Assembly (NCBI GenBank): GCA_016178585.1
Contig: JACOTA010000043.1
Coordinates: 1-51,195, forward strand
Source: Nitrospirota bacterium
GTDB lineage: Bacteria > Nitrospirota > Nitrospiria > JACQBW01
Direction of reading: 5' to 3'
DNA length: 51,195 bases
Shown: positions 36,418-44,121 of the stretch, piece after piece
Layout of the letters: every line of letters begins with the position of its first letter
How positions within the stretch are numbered: position 1 is the stretch's first letter
The notes under the pieces: generated by a model
Database searches by the model: none
The model's input: the letters and a program-made list of their open reading frames with translations, nothing else
Told to the model about the DNA's origin: nothing
Made by a program: the position numbers and the translations under genes

Positions 36418-36624
36418 TTAATTATTGGGGGGTAACGAAATATCAAAGCCGGTGGCCTGTAAAACCGCCGGTTGGAGTTTTAACCATATCTCAAGTTCGT
36501 ATTCCGCCTCTTCCGGATGGTTCCGGTCATTGGCGTCTTTTACTTTATCGGCCAGCATGGTGTAAATAAACAAAATATCTTTCGGCGTTAAATAACCGTC
36601 TGCGGCCTCAACCAGTTTCCACAT
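36418..36624 (-). CDS. small hypothetical protein upstream of nfuA
   Basis: 68 residues starting MWKLVEAADGYLTPKDIL. It is acidic and helical, with no signal peptide, TM helix or Cys. The ATG at 36624 is supported by GGAG seven bases before it; ATGs at 36630 and 36648 would either crowd or bypass that site. Family not recognised. The 12-bp gap to nfuA suggests a shared transcript. Confidence 0.65.
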   Translation of the reverse strand: MWKLVEAADGYLTPKDILFIYTMLADKVKDANDRNHPEEAEYELEIWLKLQPAVLQATGFDISLPPNN

Positions 36625-36648
36625 TGTCATTCTCCGACTTCGGTGCAT

Positions 36649-36986
36649 TCATTAAACATAGGAACACTTCCCTATTTTAGCGGAGCGCCCCCCGTACGTA
36701 TACAAAAAAATGACCTCGCCCACGCCCAGTTATTCCATTTTAGACGGAAAAAGAGCGAGGAAAGGCTAATACTGCCGGATTCCGCGGTTCATGAGCGGAA
36801 ACGGCCACGGAAACAACGCTGGATAGAAATTCTCCGATAGTCCGACTTTGGATCGACGACAGAATCCCTTTCCTTGCTCCGCTGCATAAAAACTGGCGGT
36901 GAACAATAGAAAATGATCCCTTGACTCTTTATCAGCAAACATGATAAAAAACCTCTCTCCTCAAGAGAAACCGATCATGTATTTTC
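36649..36986. other. 338-bp gap before tRNA-Lys
   Basis: No gene recognised. It contains a possible tRNA promoter TTGACT (36921-36926), 17-bp spacer, ATAAAA (36944-36949), about 40 bp before tRNA-Lys. The -10 is weak. The rest shows nothing I can name. Confidence 0.45.
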
Positions 36987-37059
<73 letters not shown>

Positions 37060-37101
37060 TCGATTAAATGAATAGAGGTATCGTTAACTTCGACAACCGA
37101 G

Positions 37102-37896
37102 ATGAAACTTCCCCTCTATCAGATTGATGCATTTACCAACCGCCTCTTCGGCGGGAACCCTGCCGCTGTCGTTGTGCTCAAATCATGGCTCCCCGTTAAA
37201 ATCATGCTGGCGATAGCCGCCGAGAACAACCTGGCAGAGACCGCCTTTGTGATTCCCCTCCCCGATACCTGCCCCATCCGGTGGTTTACACCGACTGTTG
37301 AGGTCGATCTATGCGGTCATGCCACCCTTGCCGCCGCTCATGTTCTGCTTACCGACTATTTTCCCTCAAAGCTCCGGATAATCTTTTCGTCTCCCGGCGG
37401 AGAATTAAGCGTAAACCGCGACGGGAAACTCCTGAGTATGGACTTTCCGTCCCGCCCCGGAAAACAGATCGAAGTCTCTCCGGCATTGATCGAAGCTCTC
37501 GGAGCAAAACCTCGTGAGGCGTTTCTGGCGCGAGACATCCTCGCCATATTTGAATCCGAGAAGGAAGTCCGCTCAATCCGCCCAAAGTTCGACAAAGTCG
37601 CGGTGCTTGATGCATTTGGGGTCATCGTTTCGGCACCGGGTGATTCCGTAGACTTCGTTTCCCGTTTTTTCGGTCCGCGAGCCGGTGTTCCGGAAGACCC
37701 GGTAACCGGTTCAGCTCACTGTACCCTTATTCCCTACTGGTCCAACCGTTTAGGGAAGCAGAAGCTCCTCGCCAGGCAGGTATCAACGCGCGGAGGTGAG
37801 CTGGTCTGTGAGATGCAGGGCGATCGGGTGATGATTTCGGGTAAAACGGTTGAATATCTTCGCGGGGAGATTTCGGTAGAAGGCGATCCCGGTTAA
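37102..37896 (+). CDS. PhzF-family isomerase / epimerase-like protein
   Basis: 264 residues with the diaminopimelate-epimerase-like double fold. YQIDAFTNRLFGGNPAAVV at the N-terminus, the presumed catalytic Glu46 in ENNLAETAFV, IRWFTPTVEVDLCGHATLAAAHVL, and FFGPRAGVPEDPVTGSAHCTLIPYW in the second half. True PhzF acts in phenazine synthesis; no other phenazine genes are here, so the substrate is unknown. It lies 42 bp after tRNA-Lys and has no obvious operon partner. Confidence 0.88.
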   Translation: MKLPLYQIDAFTNRLFGGNPAAVVVLKSWLPVKIMLAIAAENNLAETAFVIPLPDTCPIRWFTPTVEVDLCGHATLAAAHVLLTDYFPSKLRIIFSSPGGELSVNRDGKLLSMDFPSRPGKQIEVSPALIEALGAKPREAFLARDILAIFESEKEVRSIRPKFDKVAVLDAFGVIVSAPGDSVDFVSRFFGPRAGVPEDPVTGSAHCTLIPYWSNRLGKQKLLARQVSTRGGELVCEMQGDRVMISGKTVEYLRGEISVEGDPG

Positions 37897-37991
37897 TCCA
37901 GGCTCCATCTAAAAAAAAGTCTTATCACAAAGTCAAATATCAAGACGCGACTCCGCTTACACCATTCCTGGTCAAAGTAAGTTTCAACTTT

Positions 37992-38396
37992 TCAAAATAT
38001 GCGGTCCAGACTTTGACGAAAAAGATCCTGTGCTGTGGTGGCGTCGACAGGGAAACAAACCTCTCCAACTTTAATGTTTATACGGGGGAACTCATTTTGA
38101 ATTTTATTTACAATTCTTCTGGCTGTTGAGTTTGGGTTATCTGCAAAACCTAACAGTACCGCAAGCTTATTGTATTGAATGGCGCCTATTGTGTCGCAAT
38201 CTCGAATCACACATTTAATCAGCCTCGGAATTTCGGTTAAAGAAGGAGACTGTGAATCCAGATGATCTAACTTTATCATCAAAAGTGAGAAAAAATATTG
38301 ATATCTCTGAGCACGTTTACACTCATGCTCCAAAAGATATTTAAACTGCTCCTCTGGAAGAACATTAAATCGTTGATCGGGCATAGCATTAGTCAC
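37992..38396 (-). CDS. stand-alone degenerate GGDEF-like domain protein
   Basis: 134 residues that track a GGDEF domain: EFKYLLEHECKRAQRYQYFFSLLMIKLD, then VIRDCDTIGAIQYNKLAVLL where the GGDEF loop should be, then KVGEVCFPVDATTAQDLF. The loop reads IGAIQYNKLAVLL, so neither catalytic residues nor an I-site are visible. Probably not a cyclase; a binding or dimerisation role is inferred. No sensor domain and no neighbour indicates its signal. Confidence 0.65.
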   Translation of the reverse strand: MTNAMPDQRFNVLPEEQFKYLLEHECKRAQRYQYFFSLLMIKLDHLDSQSPSLTEIPRLIKCVIRDCDTIGAIQYNKLAVLLGFADNPNSTARRIVNKIQNEFPRINIKVGEVCFPVDATTAQDLFRQSLDRIF

Positions 38397-38491
38397 AGGC
38401 TCGTCGTCTAAATCATCACATCGCGAAATTGTTTTTATGGCTTCGGGAGTCGAACGCTTTGTGTGAATATAGGATAGCAGACGCTAACCTG

Positions 38492-38704
38492 TCAATGTCT
38501 TTTTAAACCACGTGACTGATGGGATTTTGAGACGACGTAAGCTTCGATGGACGAAACTTCGATCACCCAAATTTCTTGGGGAATTTTAACAATTTTCTTC
38601 CGAGCCTTCAGGCGTCCTTTTTGAATCGCCTTGAGAACAGACTCAGGAGTGATTCCGAGCTTTTTCGCAGCCTCTCGAATGGTGTAGGTTTTCTTGACGG
38701 CCAT
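38492..38704 (-). CDS. small excisionase/MerR-like HTH DNA-binding protein
   Basis: 70 residues. TYTIREAAKKLGITPESVLKAIQKGRLKA is the typical winged HTH of the excisionase/HTH_17 family, followed by a wing strand (KKIVKIPQEIWVIEVSSIEAYV) in which the last line matches 'W.i..sdle.y'. Found in mobile elements and as stand-alone regulators. It has no integrase partner here. Confidence 0.75.
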   Translation of the reverse strand: MAVKKTYTIREAAKKLGITPESVLKAIQKGRLKARKKIVKIPQEIWVIEVSSIEAYVVSKSHQSRGLKRH

Positions 38705-38755
38705 ACCATAAAGATAGCAGAGGGCGGGATTTTGTAAAGTTGGGGGAAAGGGCAG

Positions 38756-39049
38756 TTACTTCAGTTTATAGGCATAAAGCCATCGGGATTTTTCTTTTCC
38801 TATGTTCCGGACGGTATGATAAGTATTGGCAGGGATGAATATCTCTTCACCTATTTGGAGGAAACAAGCAGATCCTTCCATTTCAATTTCCACCTCCCCA
38901 TCGATGACCATCACCAGTTCATCGACGTTATGAATAAAGTCTTTCCAGACCTGGCCCGGAGGATCCATCCAGAGGCCTCCTTGAAATCCACGGGACCTCC
39001 ATTCTTTTTCTATCTTTTGAATATCAACGGATTGGTTTTTCAAAGGCAT
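38756..39049 (-). CDS. cupin-domain protein
   Basis: 97 residues forming one cupin barrel: DELVMVIDGEVEIEMEGSACFLQIGEEIFIPANTYHTVRNIG. The second motif retains P-x4-H-x-V. The first motif lacks the usual H-x-H; HNVDELVMV keeps one His and the Glu. It likely binds a metal or small ligand, function unknown. No clear operon partner. Confidence 0.8.
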   Translation of the reverse strand: MPLKNQSVDIQKIEKEWRSRGFQGGLWMDPPGQVWKDFIHNVDELVMVIDGEVEIEMEGSACFLQIGEEIFIPANTYHTVRNIGKEKSRWLYAYKLK

Positions 39050-39104
39050 GGCCTATGATCAAAGAAATTTGCAATATGGGAGGCAGTCCCTGTGTCTATT
39101 TCTA

Positions 39105-39539
39105 TCATTCTTCCATGTAGAGTTTAATGAGCTTTTGCCATTCCGGAAGAGAATGACATTCCTGTCCCGAAAAATGACAAAAGAATAAGGTCTTTTTTCC
39201 ACTCTTTCGATCCAGTTGCATAAAGAAGGATCCGACTTTTGCATTCTCTTCAACATCAAAAAAATCATAGGAAAGGGTCTCGATTACCGGCAAATCCAGA
39301 AGATTAAGATCGGTGGATATCTGGATAATCATGAAACAGGTTTTTAAACTTTTGTTGTAATGACTGATATAACTTAATTTATAATGATCCAGCTTCATTC
39401 TTCTGGTTTCTCTACCGAATATTTCTTGAGCGTCATTTTCACACAACTGCTTCAGCTTATATTCTTCATCAAGAGAAGCCGCCCATCCTTCGCCGGAGAA
39501 AAGGGAGAGGGCAAGCAGGACAAAAAACAATTTTTTCAT
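39105..39539 (-). CDS. small secreted protein of unknown function
   Basis: The start at 39539 is supported by GGAGC six bases upstream; an ATG ten codons earlier lacks one. Residues 1-20 form a signal peptide (KKLFFVLLALSLFSGEGWA-A). The mature part of about 125 residues has three or four Cys (KQLCEND, KTCFMI, FFCHFSGQEC) that may form disulfides. No family recognised. Confidence 0.65.
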   Translation of the reverse strand: MKKLFFVLLALSLFSGEGWAASLDEEYKLKQLCENDAQEIFGRETRRMKLDHYKLSYISHYNKSLKTCFMIIQISTDLNLLDLPVIETLSYDFFDVEENAKVGSFFMQLDRKSGKKTLFFCHFSGQECHSLPEWQKLIKLYMEE

Positions 39540-39621
39540 GAAAGCTCCGCGATATTTAAAAAAATTCATTATCTGATAAGCTGAAAAACAGGTTGTTTAA
39601 AACCTGGTTTCAATTATCCCG

Positions 39622-40191
39622 TTATTTTCTATTCTGTAGTATCTGCTCCCAGAACAATCGCTCGGTCTCAATGAGATTTTCAATATAACGATCGTCTCGT
39701 GCTATGCGGAGATGAACTTCCGGCCGCTCTGGCAGATAACAGTAGAAATCGATGTTTTGAAGATTGGTAATAGCTAGAATGTGTTGCAATTGACCATAAT
39801 AATAATCAGGGACGGCCCGAGAGGCTGACGCCTTGCGATAAACACTCTCTCCGCATTTGATTTCAACGACAGAGCTTCCGTTCATTGCCAATCCGTCTAC
39901 ACTGGCGCGCAACCATTCATATTTTACGCTTTGCAGGCAAGCCGGAACAACACGGATACCCGCTGTGGCTTCATACCGTTTTCTTGCCTCCGGCTCAAGC
40001 GCGGTGCCTCTCGCCATTGCGGCGTTTGAAACGGTTGTTTTCCCGCCACATTTCTCTTTCAACAAATCTGCCGGGGTCTTCCAGGGGTTCTCCCCCATGA
40101 TCGTCGGGGCATCCGATGCCCCTATTCCTTGACTGCGCCACTCAAGCCACTCCCTCTCTCCTTGTTGGAGATTTACGATGATGTAAAACAT
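39622..40191 (-). CDS. YqaJ-family (lambda exonuclease-like) nuclease
   Basis: 189 residues from ATG 40191, four bases after GAGGAG. The PD-(D/E)-x-K fold of phage recombination exonucleases: GIGASDAPTIMGENPWKTP, RGTALEPEARKRYEA, SVDGLA, VEIKCGES and YYGQLQHILAIT. D and E-x-K residues are all present, so it may be active. Such nucleases work with a single-strand annealing protein (RecT/Beta); none is nearby. It is probably a relic of a phage or conjugative element. Confidence 0.83.
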   Translation of the reverse strand: MFYIIVNLQQGEREWLEWRSQGIGASDAPTIMGENPWKTPADLLKEKCGGKTTVSNAAMARGTALEPEARKRYEATAGIRVVPACLQSVKYEWLRASVDGLAMNGSSVVEIKCGESVYRKASASRAVPDYYYGQLQHILAITNLQNIDFYCYLPERPEVHLRIARDDRYIENLIETERLFWEQILQNRK

Positions 40192-40362
40192 TTTTCTCCT
40201 CGGTTTAACATCCTGAACAGCAGGCAAAAGCAAACCGGCGCTTTTGGCCAGTTATTGGGTCACCCTCATTTTTCTAAACTTAAAGGTGAGTCAAAACACG
40301 ATTTGCCGCTTTTTATTATCAACAGAGTCATCAACACAACAGCAACAGGCTTTTATAAATAT

Positions 40363-40389
40363 ACATTCATTGTCAAACTGTCAAAGCCC
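40363..40389. repeat. accessory-region repeat, copy 1 (partial)
   Basis: ACATTCATTGTCAAACTG-TCAAAGCCC. It lies just after the 3' end of the VapC gene. Shares its core with copies at 42067-42131 and 44056-44121, but lacks the TGACCCGG end. Confidence 0.65.
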
Positions 40390-40401
40390 GTCCTTTTTAT
40401 C

Positions 40402-40800
40402 TTACACCCTCATCACTTGAAGTCCTGTACAAGCTTTAATATTGTCGAAATCGCTGTCTTTGTGAAAAAGGGTCAGTCTGTTCTCCATACAGATCGCGGC
40501 AATAATGCAGTCAACCGTTTTTCTGATAGTTTTCCCTTTTTTCCTGCAATCGCGATAAATTTGTGCGGCCTGAAGGTAGGTCTCAATCGACTTTGGTTTG
40601 TAGATTGGAAAATCCAAAAGAAAGCCCTTCATCGTTTGAAAATCTTTGTCTTCCTTAATACCTTGTAGAATTTCTGTGAAAATGATCTCGACAATCGCGA
40701 TATCCTCTTCATCATTAATGAGACTGTGAAGTTTCCTTTGTTCTGCGGAGTTTTCTCCCCTCAAAAAATCAATCCAGATGCTGGTATCAACAACGATCAT
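40402..40800 (-). CDS. vapC: VapC-family PIN-domain toxin
   Basis: 132 residues. PIN RNase acidic residues are visible: D5 (VVDTSIWID), E43 (FTEIL), D97 (TVDCIIAA) and D115/D117. VapC toxins cleave tRNA or rRNA. It starts in an ATGA overlap with the upstream antitoxin, so the pair is translationally coupled. Confidence 0.9.
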   Translation of the reverse strand: MIVVDTSIWIDFLRGENSAEQRKLHSLINDEEDIAIVEIIFTEILQGIKEDKDFQTMKGFLLDFPIYKPKSIETYLQAAQIYRDCRKKGKTIRKTVDCIIAAICMENRLTLFHKDSDFDNIKACTGLQVMRV

Positions 40801-40997
40801 CCCCTTCCCTTCCGCATTTCACTGAGGCTTCCTATCCATTCTATCTTGCCTTCCAGGGAAAGAAGTTTCTTTCTTTTTAGTTTTTTAACAAGTTCCCTGA
40901 GAGCATAATTAACAAGCTCTTTTTTGGTATTGAAGTGAGTGAGTTTCATCGCTTCATTTACCACTTTCTCGTCGAGTTCGATGTTTGTTCTCAGCAT
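40797..40997 (-). CDS. vapB: VapB-family antitoxin
   Basis: 66 residues from the ATG at 40997, which follows AAGGAG; an upstream start at 41072 would add a non-conserved tail. MLRTNIELDEKVVNEAMKLTHFNTKKELVNYALREL is a ribbon-helix-helix-type DNA-binding domain; the C-terminal part would mask the toxin. It overlaps vapC by four bases. Confidence 0.88.
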   Translation of the reverse strand: MLRTNIELDEKVVNEAMKLTHFNTKKELVNYALRELVKKLKRKKLLSLEGKIEWIGSLSEMRKGRG

Positions 40998-41034
40998 ATG
41001 TTGCTTCTCCTTCGTAACAACAAACGCGTTTAAG

Positions 41035-41066
41035 TATACACTAACCATAGCTTGTTTATGTGTATA
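41035..41066 (-). promoter_or_regulatory. probable vapBC operator
   Basis: Inverted arms TATACAC (41035-41041) and GTGTATA (41060-41066). A TATACT box overlaps the downstream arm on the minus strand. It lies 38 bp before vapB, where an autoregulatory site is expected. Confidence 0.5.
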
Positions 41067-41166
41067 AAGCAAGGTTCTTTAAAGACCGTGTTTCGGGGAC
41101 AGCAGGACCCCTTCATAGTCATAGATGAATCAAGACCAGCCTGATTCCTTTATTTATCCACCTACC

Positions 41167-41556
41167 TTAAACAACGCTTACCCGGGTTCTATTAATTTTT
41201 TTGGATTTTTTTGCGAACTCTTTATCAAATGTTACTAATTGGCTTGCGTTTCCGCTTGAGGCTAAATGCAACGCATCCGCAAAATCTAGTCCCGTTTCAT
41301 ACCATTCAAGCGCCTGAACAACGCGAAGTTCATCCTCGGCTTCCACGTTCATTAACCCAAGGATGTTTCTAAACGCTTTTAGAATAACTTTCTTTTCCAA
41401 CAAATACGCGCGGCGTAAAATCCATTCCATTTCTAAAAACACCGTCTTGGCAATAAACACCCGATCTTTTGCGAGTACGTTAGCCGCGCGCTTGGCCTGT
41501 CTTGGATCATCGTTCGTCACGATACGGATTAAAATATTCGTATCTACAGATATCAT
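41167..41556 (-). CDS. PIN-domain toxin-like protein paired with AbrB-type antitoxin
   Basis: 129 residues. PIN acidic residues D5 (SVDTNILIR), E42 (LEMEW), D94 (FADALHLA) and D111 (VTFDKEF). Fits VapC-type toxins that pair with AbrB/MazE antitoxins. It starts in an ATGA overlap with the antitoxin gene. It is a different branch from the VapC at 40402. Confidence 0.87.
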   Translation of the reverse strand: MISVDTNILIRIVTNDDPRQAKRAANVLAKDRVFIAKTVFLEMEWILRRAYLLEKKVILKAFRNILGLMNVEAEDELRVVQALEWYETGLDFADALHLASSGNASQLVTFDKEFAKKSKKINRTRVSVV

Positions 41557-41804
41557 TTTTTTGCTCTGGCCTCCGCGGCAATCGCTTCTTCCATATCTTT
41601 TAAAGTCTTAACGGGCCCCTTAAATCCAACACACCCCATGACTTCCTTTAAGGTCGTTGTCTTAAACGGTTTAACCGGTCTTAATAAGACTCCGTCTTCT
41701 CGATCTTCGACAGCAAGCTTAACGCCTGGCTCCCAGTGATGAGCCACTCTCACTGACTTTGGCAAAATGACCTGACCTTTACTGGATAATTTAGTGGTTT
41801 TCAT
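41553..41804 (-). CDS. AbrB/SpoVT-type antitoxin
   Basis: 83 residues starting MKTTKLSSKGQVILPKSVRVAHHW, the swapped-hairpin AbrB DNA-binding domain; the C-terminal half (VMGCVGFKGPVKTLKDMEEAIAAEA) is the expected toxin-neutralising tail. The ATG at 41804 follows GGAAGGGGAAAG. Overlaps the PIN gene by four bases. Confidence 0.88.
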   Translation of the reverse strand: MKTTKLSSKGQVILPKSVRVAHHWEPGVKLAVEDREDGVLLRPVKPFKTTTLKEVMGCVGFKGPVKTLKDMEEAIAAEARAKK

Positions 41805-41845
41805 ATCTTTCCCCTTCCAAGAAGTAAGACAATAGTAAGATGTAT

Positions 41846-41875
41846 TATATCCGACCATAGATTCGCATTTCAACT
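41846..41875 (-). promoter_or_regulatory. sigma70-type promoter for the AbrB-PIN pair
   Basis: Minus strand TTGAAA (41870-41875), 18-bp spacer, TATAAT (41846-41851), about 42 bp before the antitoxin start. Confidence 0.75.
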
Positions 41876-41971
41876 TAATTTTCTTGCTGGACTCTTGCTC
41901 CGGCAAACTCATTCCCTTTGATCTTCCCATTGGGTGGTAAAGAAAATCGACCGGAAGCGGCCAGACGAGGA

Positions 41972-42006
41972 ATGACCCGGCAATGCCTGATAAAAAACCG
42001 GGTCAT
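41972..42006. repeat. inverted repeat ATGACCCGG / CCGGGTCAT
   Basis: Perfect 9-bp arms with a 17-bp loop. It shares the TGACCCGG string with the repeat copies at 42098-42131 and 44091-44121, so may be a decayed relative. It is in an otherwise empty gap of about 230 bp. Confidence 0.6.
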
Positions 42007-42066
42007 CGATAAAGTAGATGAACTAACTGAAAAACAGGCTGTTTAAAAATTCCACACCGATCTCAA

Positions 42067-42131
42067 CACAATGAGCCAAACCGGACCCCTTCATTTACAT
42101 TCATTGTCAAACTGGTCAAAGCCTGACCCGG
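42067..42131. repeat. accessory-region repeat, copy 2
   Basis: Shares ACACAATGAG, CATTCATTGTCAAACTG and GTCAAAGCCTGACCCGG with copy 3 at 44056-44121. It begins near the end of the monooxygenase gene (42164), with its right side closest. Confidence 0.7.
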
Positions 42132-42163
42132 TTTTTTACGCCTCTTCAGTGCCAAATGGCGCA

Positions 42164-42487
42164 TCATTTAGAACAATGCTTGCCGATACCGCCCTTGTAG
42201 GAATAGGCTTCCTCAAAGAAGCTTGCGCTTGAGAGCGTGTGCTGTTCAATCGGCAGATTCTGAAACTGAGTCTTAAATTCTGCGGTTTGATGCGCCCGCT
42301 CCCAAGCCTCTTTGCTTTCCCAGGTTCCGTACACGACATACTCCTGAGGATTCTTCAGCGACCGGTGAACCTTTACCTCAATGCATCCAGGTTGGCCGCT
42401 CATAAACTGTGCAAGCGCGCTATGAAGTGATTCAAACTCATGGACCTTGGACGGTTGGACATGAAAATTTACCAAAATGTACATCAT
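42164..42487 (-). CDS. antibiotic biosynthesis monooxygenase (ABM)-domain protein
   Basis: 107 residues with the ferredoxin-like ABM fold: MMYILVNFHVQPSKVHEFESLHSAL, GCIEVKVHRSLKNPQEYVVYGTWESKEAWERAHQTAEF. It starts in an ATGA overlap with a MerR-type regulator, so it is probably that regulator's target. Such proteins often act on quinones or reactive organic compounds, but the substrate cannot be read. Confidence 0.85.
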   Translation of the reverse strand: MMYILVNFHVQPSKVHEFESLHSALAQFMSGQPGCIEVKVHRSLKNPQEYVVYGTWESKEAWERAHQTAEFKTQFQNLPIEQHTLSSASFFEEAYSYKGGIGKHCSK

Positions 42488-42960
42488 TGCTTTCCTCCTT
42501 TTCGGTTTTTTCGCTTCAAAACCGCTGTTGATTGTGTGATGGGTACGTCATACAGTTCATCAAAGAGGGGCACAAAGTCGCCCGACGATGCCCGACGAAG
42601 TCGTCCTTTCCATCGCAAGAGCACTTGTCTCAGTTTGGTGCGCAGAGTCGACAGATCGTCAATCTGCCGATCCAAATCAGAAAGTTTCTGCTTGAGGAGA
42701 TCTCGGACCGTGCGACATGGGGGACTTCCCTCGCGGTACATCCGAAAGATTTCGACCAGCTCGTGCAGCGTAAAACCTGCGCGCTTAGCCGGGGCCACCC
42801 ACTTGAGATACTGGACTTCTCGCGCAGTCCAGAATCGATATCCGGCTGGAGAGCGTTCCGCCCTCGGCACGAGCCCGATTCGCTCATAGTGGCGGATGCT
42901 ATCCGGCCCCACGCCTGCGATACGCGCAAGTTGGCTGACCGTTAATTTCTGAGACGACAT
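42484..42960 (-). CDS. MerR-family regulator controlling the ABM-domain gene
   Basis: 158 residues. Winged helix LTVSQLARIAGVGPDSIRHYERIGLV followed by SPAGYRFWTAREVQYLKWV, then a long dimerisation helix (about 78-115). C82 in PPCRTVRDLL sits where MerR has its first Hg-binding Cys, but no other Cys follows, so it cannot be a typical metal sensor. The last 40 residues form a basic tail. It starts seven bases after AAGGAGG. Confidence 0.88.
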   Translation of the reverse strand: MSSQKLTVSQLARIAGVGPDSIRHYERIGLVPRAERSPAGYRFWTAREVQYLKWVAPAKRAGFTLHELVEIFRMYREGSPPCRTVRDLLKQKLSDLDRQIDDLSTLRTKLRQVLLRWKGRLRRASSGDFVPLFDELYDVPITQSTAVLKRKNRKGGKQ

Positions 42961-42983
42961 ATTTGGCCTCCTTCATAATAAGC

Positions 42984-43015
42984 ATTCTAGACCTTGGAAT
43001 CGTTTCCAAGGTCAA
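42984..43015 (-). promoter_or_regulatory. stretched MerR-type promoter with operator dyad
   Basis: Minus strand TTGACC (43010-43015), a 20-bp spacer, TAGAAT (42984-42989). The spacer holds the perfect dyad GACCTTGGAA-tcgt-TTCCAAGGTC (42990-43013). A spacer of 19-20 bp with a central dyad is the hallmark of promoters that MerR proteins twist into an active shape. Confidence 0.9.
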
Positions 43016-43170
43016 GTGATTTTAACAAAAAGACAAAAATAAAATTTAAAACCCGGACACAATCTGATGGATTAGGCACTGAGATAAGAACGCTGGCTTA
43101 CTTTACTCACTTCTGAGGAGATTGTATAGAAGGTTGGTCCCAAAAGAAAAGCAATGCTATAGATGGTTAA

Positions 43171-43389
43171 AGCTTAATACAGGTAGGACCCCTCGTCATA
43201 ATTCCAACCTACAAGGAATTGGACGACTGTTTAGATTTTCTAGAGGAACTTCTAAAAAAATACTTAAATATAATTCGATTTGATGGATATCTAACGATCT
43301 TTCCAACATGGCAATACGACTGGAAAGAAATCTTTCGAGACCATGGATTCCTAAATATTAGAGGGGATAAACAAACAACAAAAGATTGA
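43171..43389 (+). pseudogene. possible gene remnant (open frame without start)
   Basis: The frame is open for 72 codons from AGC 43171 (just after a TAA) to TGA 43387-43389 and reads ...GPLVIIPTYKELDDCLDFLEELL..., then ...DGYLTIFPTWQYDWKEIF.... The composition is protein-like, but there is no ATG, GTG or TTG. It sits in the 480-bp gap between the MerR promoter and the next TA pair. No family recognised; it may simply be chance. Confidence 0.3.
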
Positions 43390-43504
43390 CCCCTTTTTAT
43401 AATTTTGAAAAGATGCCGTTTCTTAACCGGACACTACTGAAAAAAGATCTTTCCATAAAATGACTCATATGTGTTACACTTAGAACAAATAGGAGGAAAT
43501 AAAA

Positions 43505-43735
43505 ATGCATGGGAAAAACCCGAGAATCAATGTCGTTCTTGAACGACCCCTTTACCAAGTCATTCAAAAAAAGGCCAAAAGGGATGGATTATCCATGTCG
43601 CTGGTTGTCCGGGATATGGTCAAAGAAGCCATGGAGCTTCATGAAGATATTGGATTGGCCAAATTTTCCGAAGAAAGGGAAAAAACCTATTCAAAAAGCA
43701 AGTCTTTAACCCATAAAGAGATTTGGTCCAGTTGA
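43505..43735 (+). CDS. antitoxin, probable ribbon-helix-helix type
   Basis: 76 residues. PRINVVLERPLYQVIQKKAKRDGLSMSLVVRDMVKEAMEL is a CopG-like RHH pattern; the C-terminal half (EREKTYSKSKSLTHKEIW) would hold the toxin. ATG follows AGGAGG. It overlaps the RelE gene by 13 bp. Confidence 0.83.
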   Translation: MHGKNPRINVVLERPLYQVIQKKAKRDGLSMSLVVRDMVKEAMELHEDIGLAKFSEEREKTYSKSKSLTHKEIWSS

Positions 43736-44007
43736 CCTTTGAATTAAGATATCATCCTGATGTCAAAAAGAATGATCTCCCCTTAATTAACAAAAAATTA
43801 AAAGAACGAATTAAAAAGGCTATTGAAGAGAGGCTTTTAGTTTCACCGGAACAATATGGAGAACCTTTAAGGAAAACACTCAAACGTTATTGGAAAATGC
43901 GGGTTGGAGATTATCGGGTGGTTTTCAAAATAACAGGGCAGGAGATTTTAATTTTAGGAATTTGTCATCGAAAAGAAGTTTATCAAATCGCTGAAGACAG
44001 AATATAA
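43723..44007 (+). CDS. RelE/ParE-family toxin
   Basis: 94 residues. ELRYHPDVKKNDLPLINKK, then PEQYGEPLRKTLKRYWKMRVGDYRVVFKI and LGICHRKEVYQI: the typical RelE core with the R-x-G-x-Y-R motif. It acts on translating ribosomes or gyrase depending on the branch, which the sequence does not settle. The ATG at 43723 lies inside the antitoxin; a TTG at 43732 is an alternative start. Confidence 0.9.
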   Translation: MVQLTFELRYHPDVKKNDLPLINKKLKERIKKAIEERLLVSPEQYGEPLRKTLKRYWKMRVGDYRVVFKITGQEILILGICHRKEVYQIAEDRI

Positions 44008-44055
44008 AAATCGGCAAACTAAAAAAATCTAAAACCCTTGCTACACTCCCTTTCT

Positions 44056-44121
44056 ACACAATGAGAGCAAAACGGGACTTGTCCTCTTTTTTCATTGTCA
44101 AACTGTCAAAGCCTGACCCGG
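44056..44121. repeat. accessory-region repeat, copy 3
   Basis: ACACAATGAGAGCAAAACGGG, then TTCATTGTCAAACTG, TCAAAGCCTGACCCGG. It covers the last codons of the truncated antitoxin gene at 44106-44186. Confidence 0.7.

Noticed and set aside
42440-42945. Plus-strand open frames opposite the MerR gene (149 and 137 codons)
   Set aside because: Antisense shadows; the MerR and ABM frames have clear domains, promoter and ribosome site.
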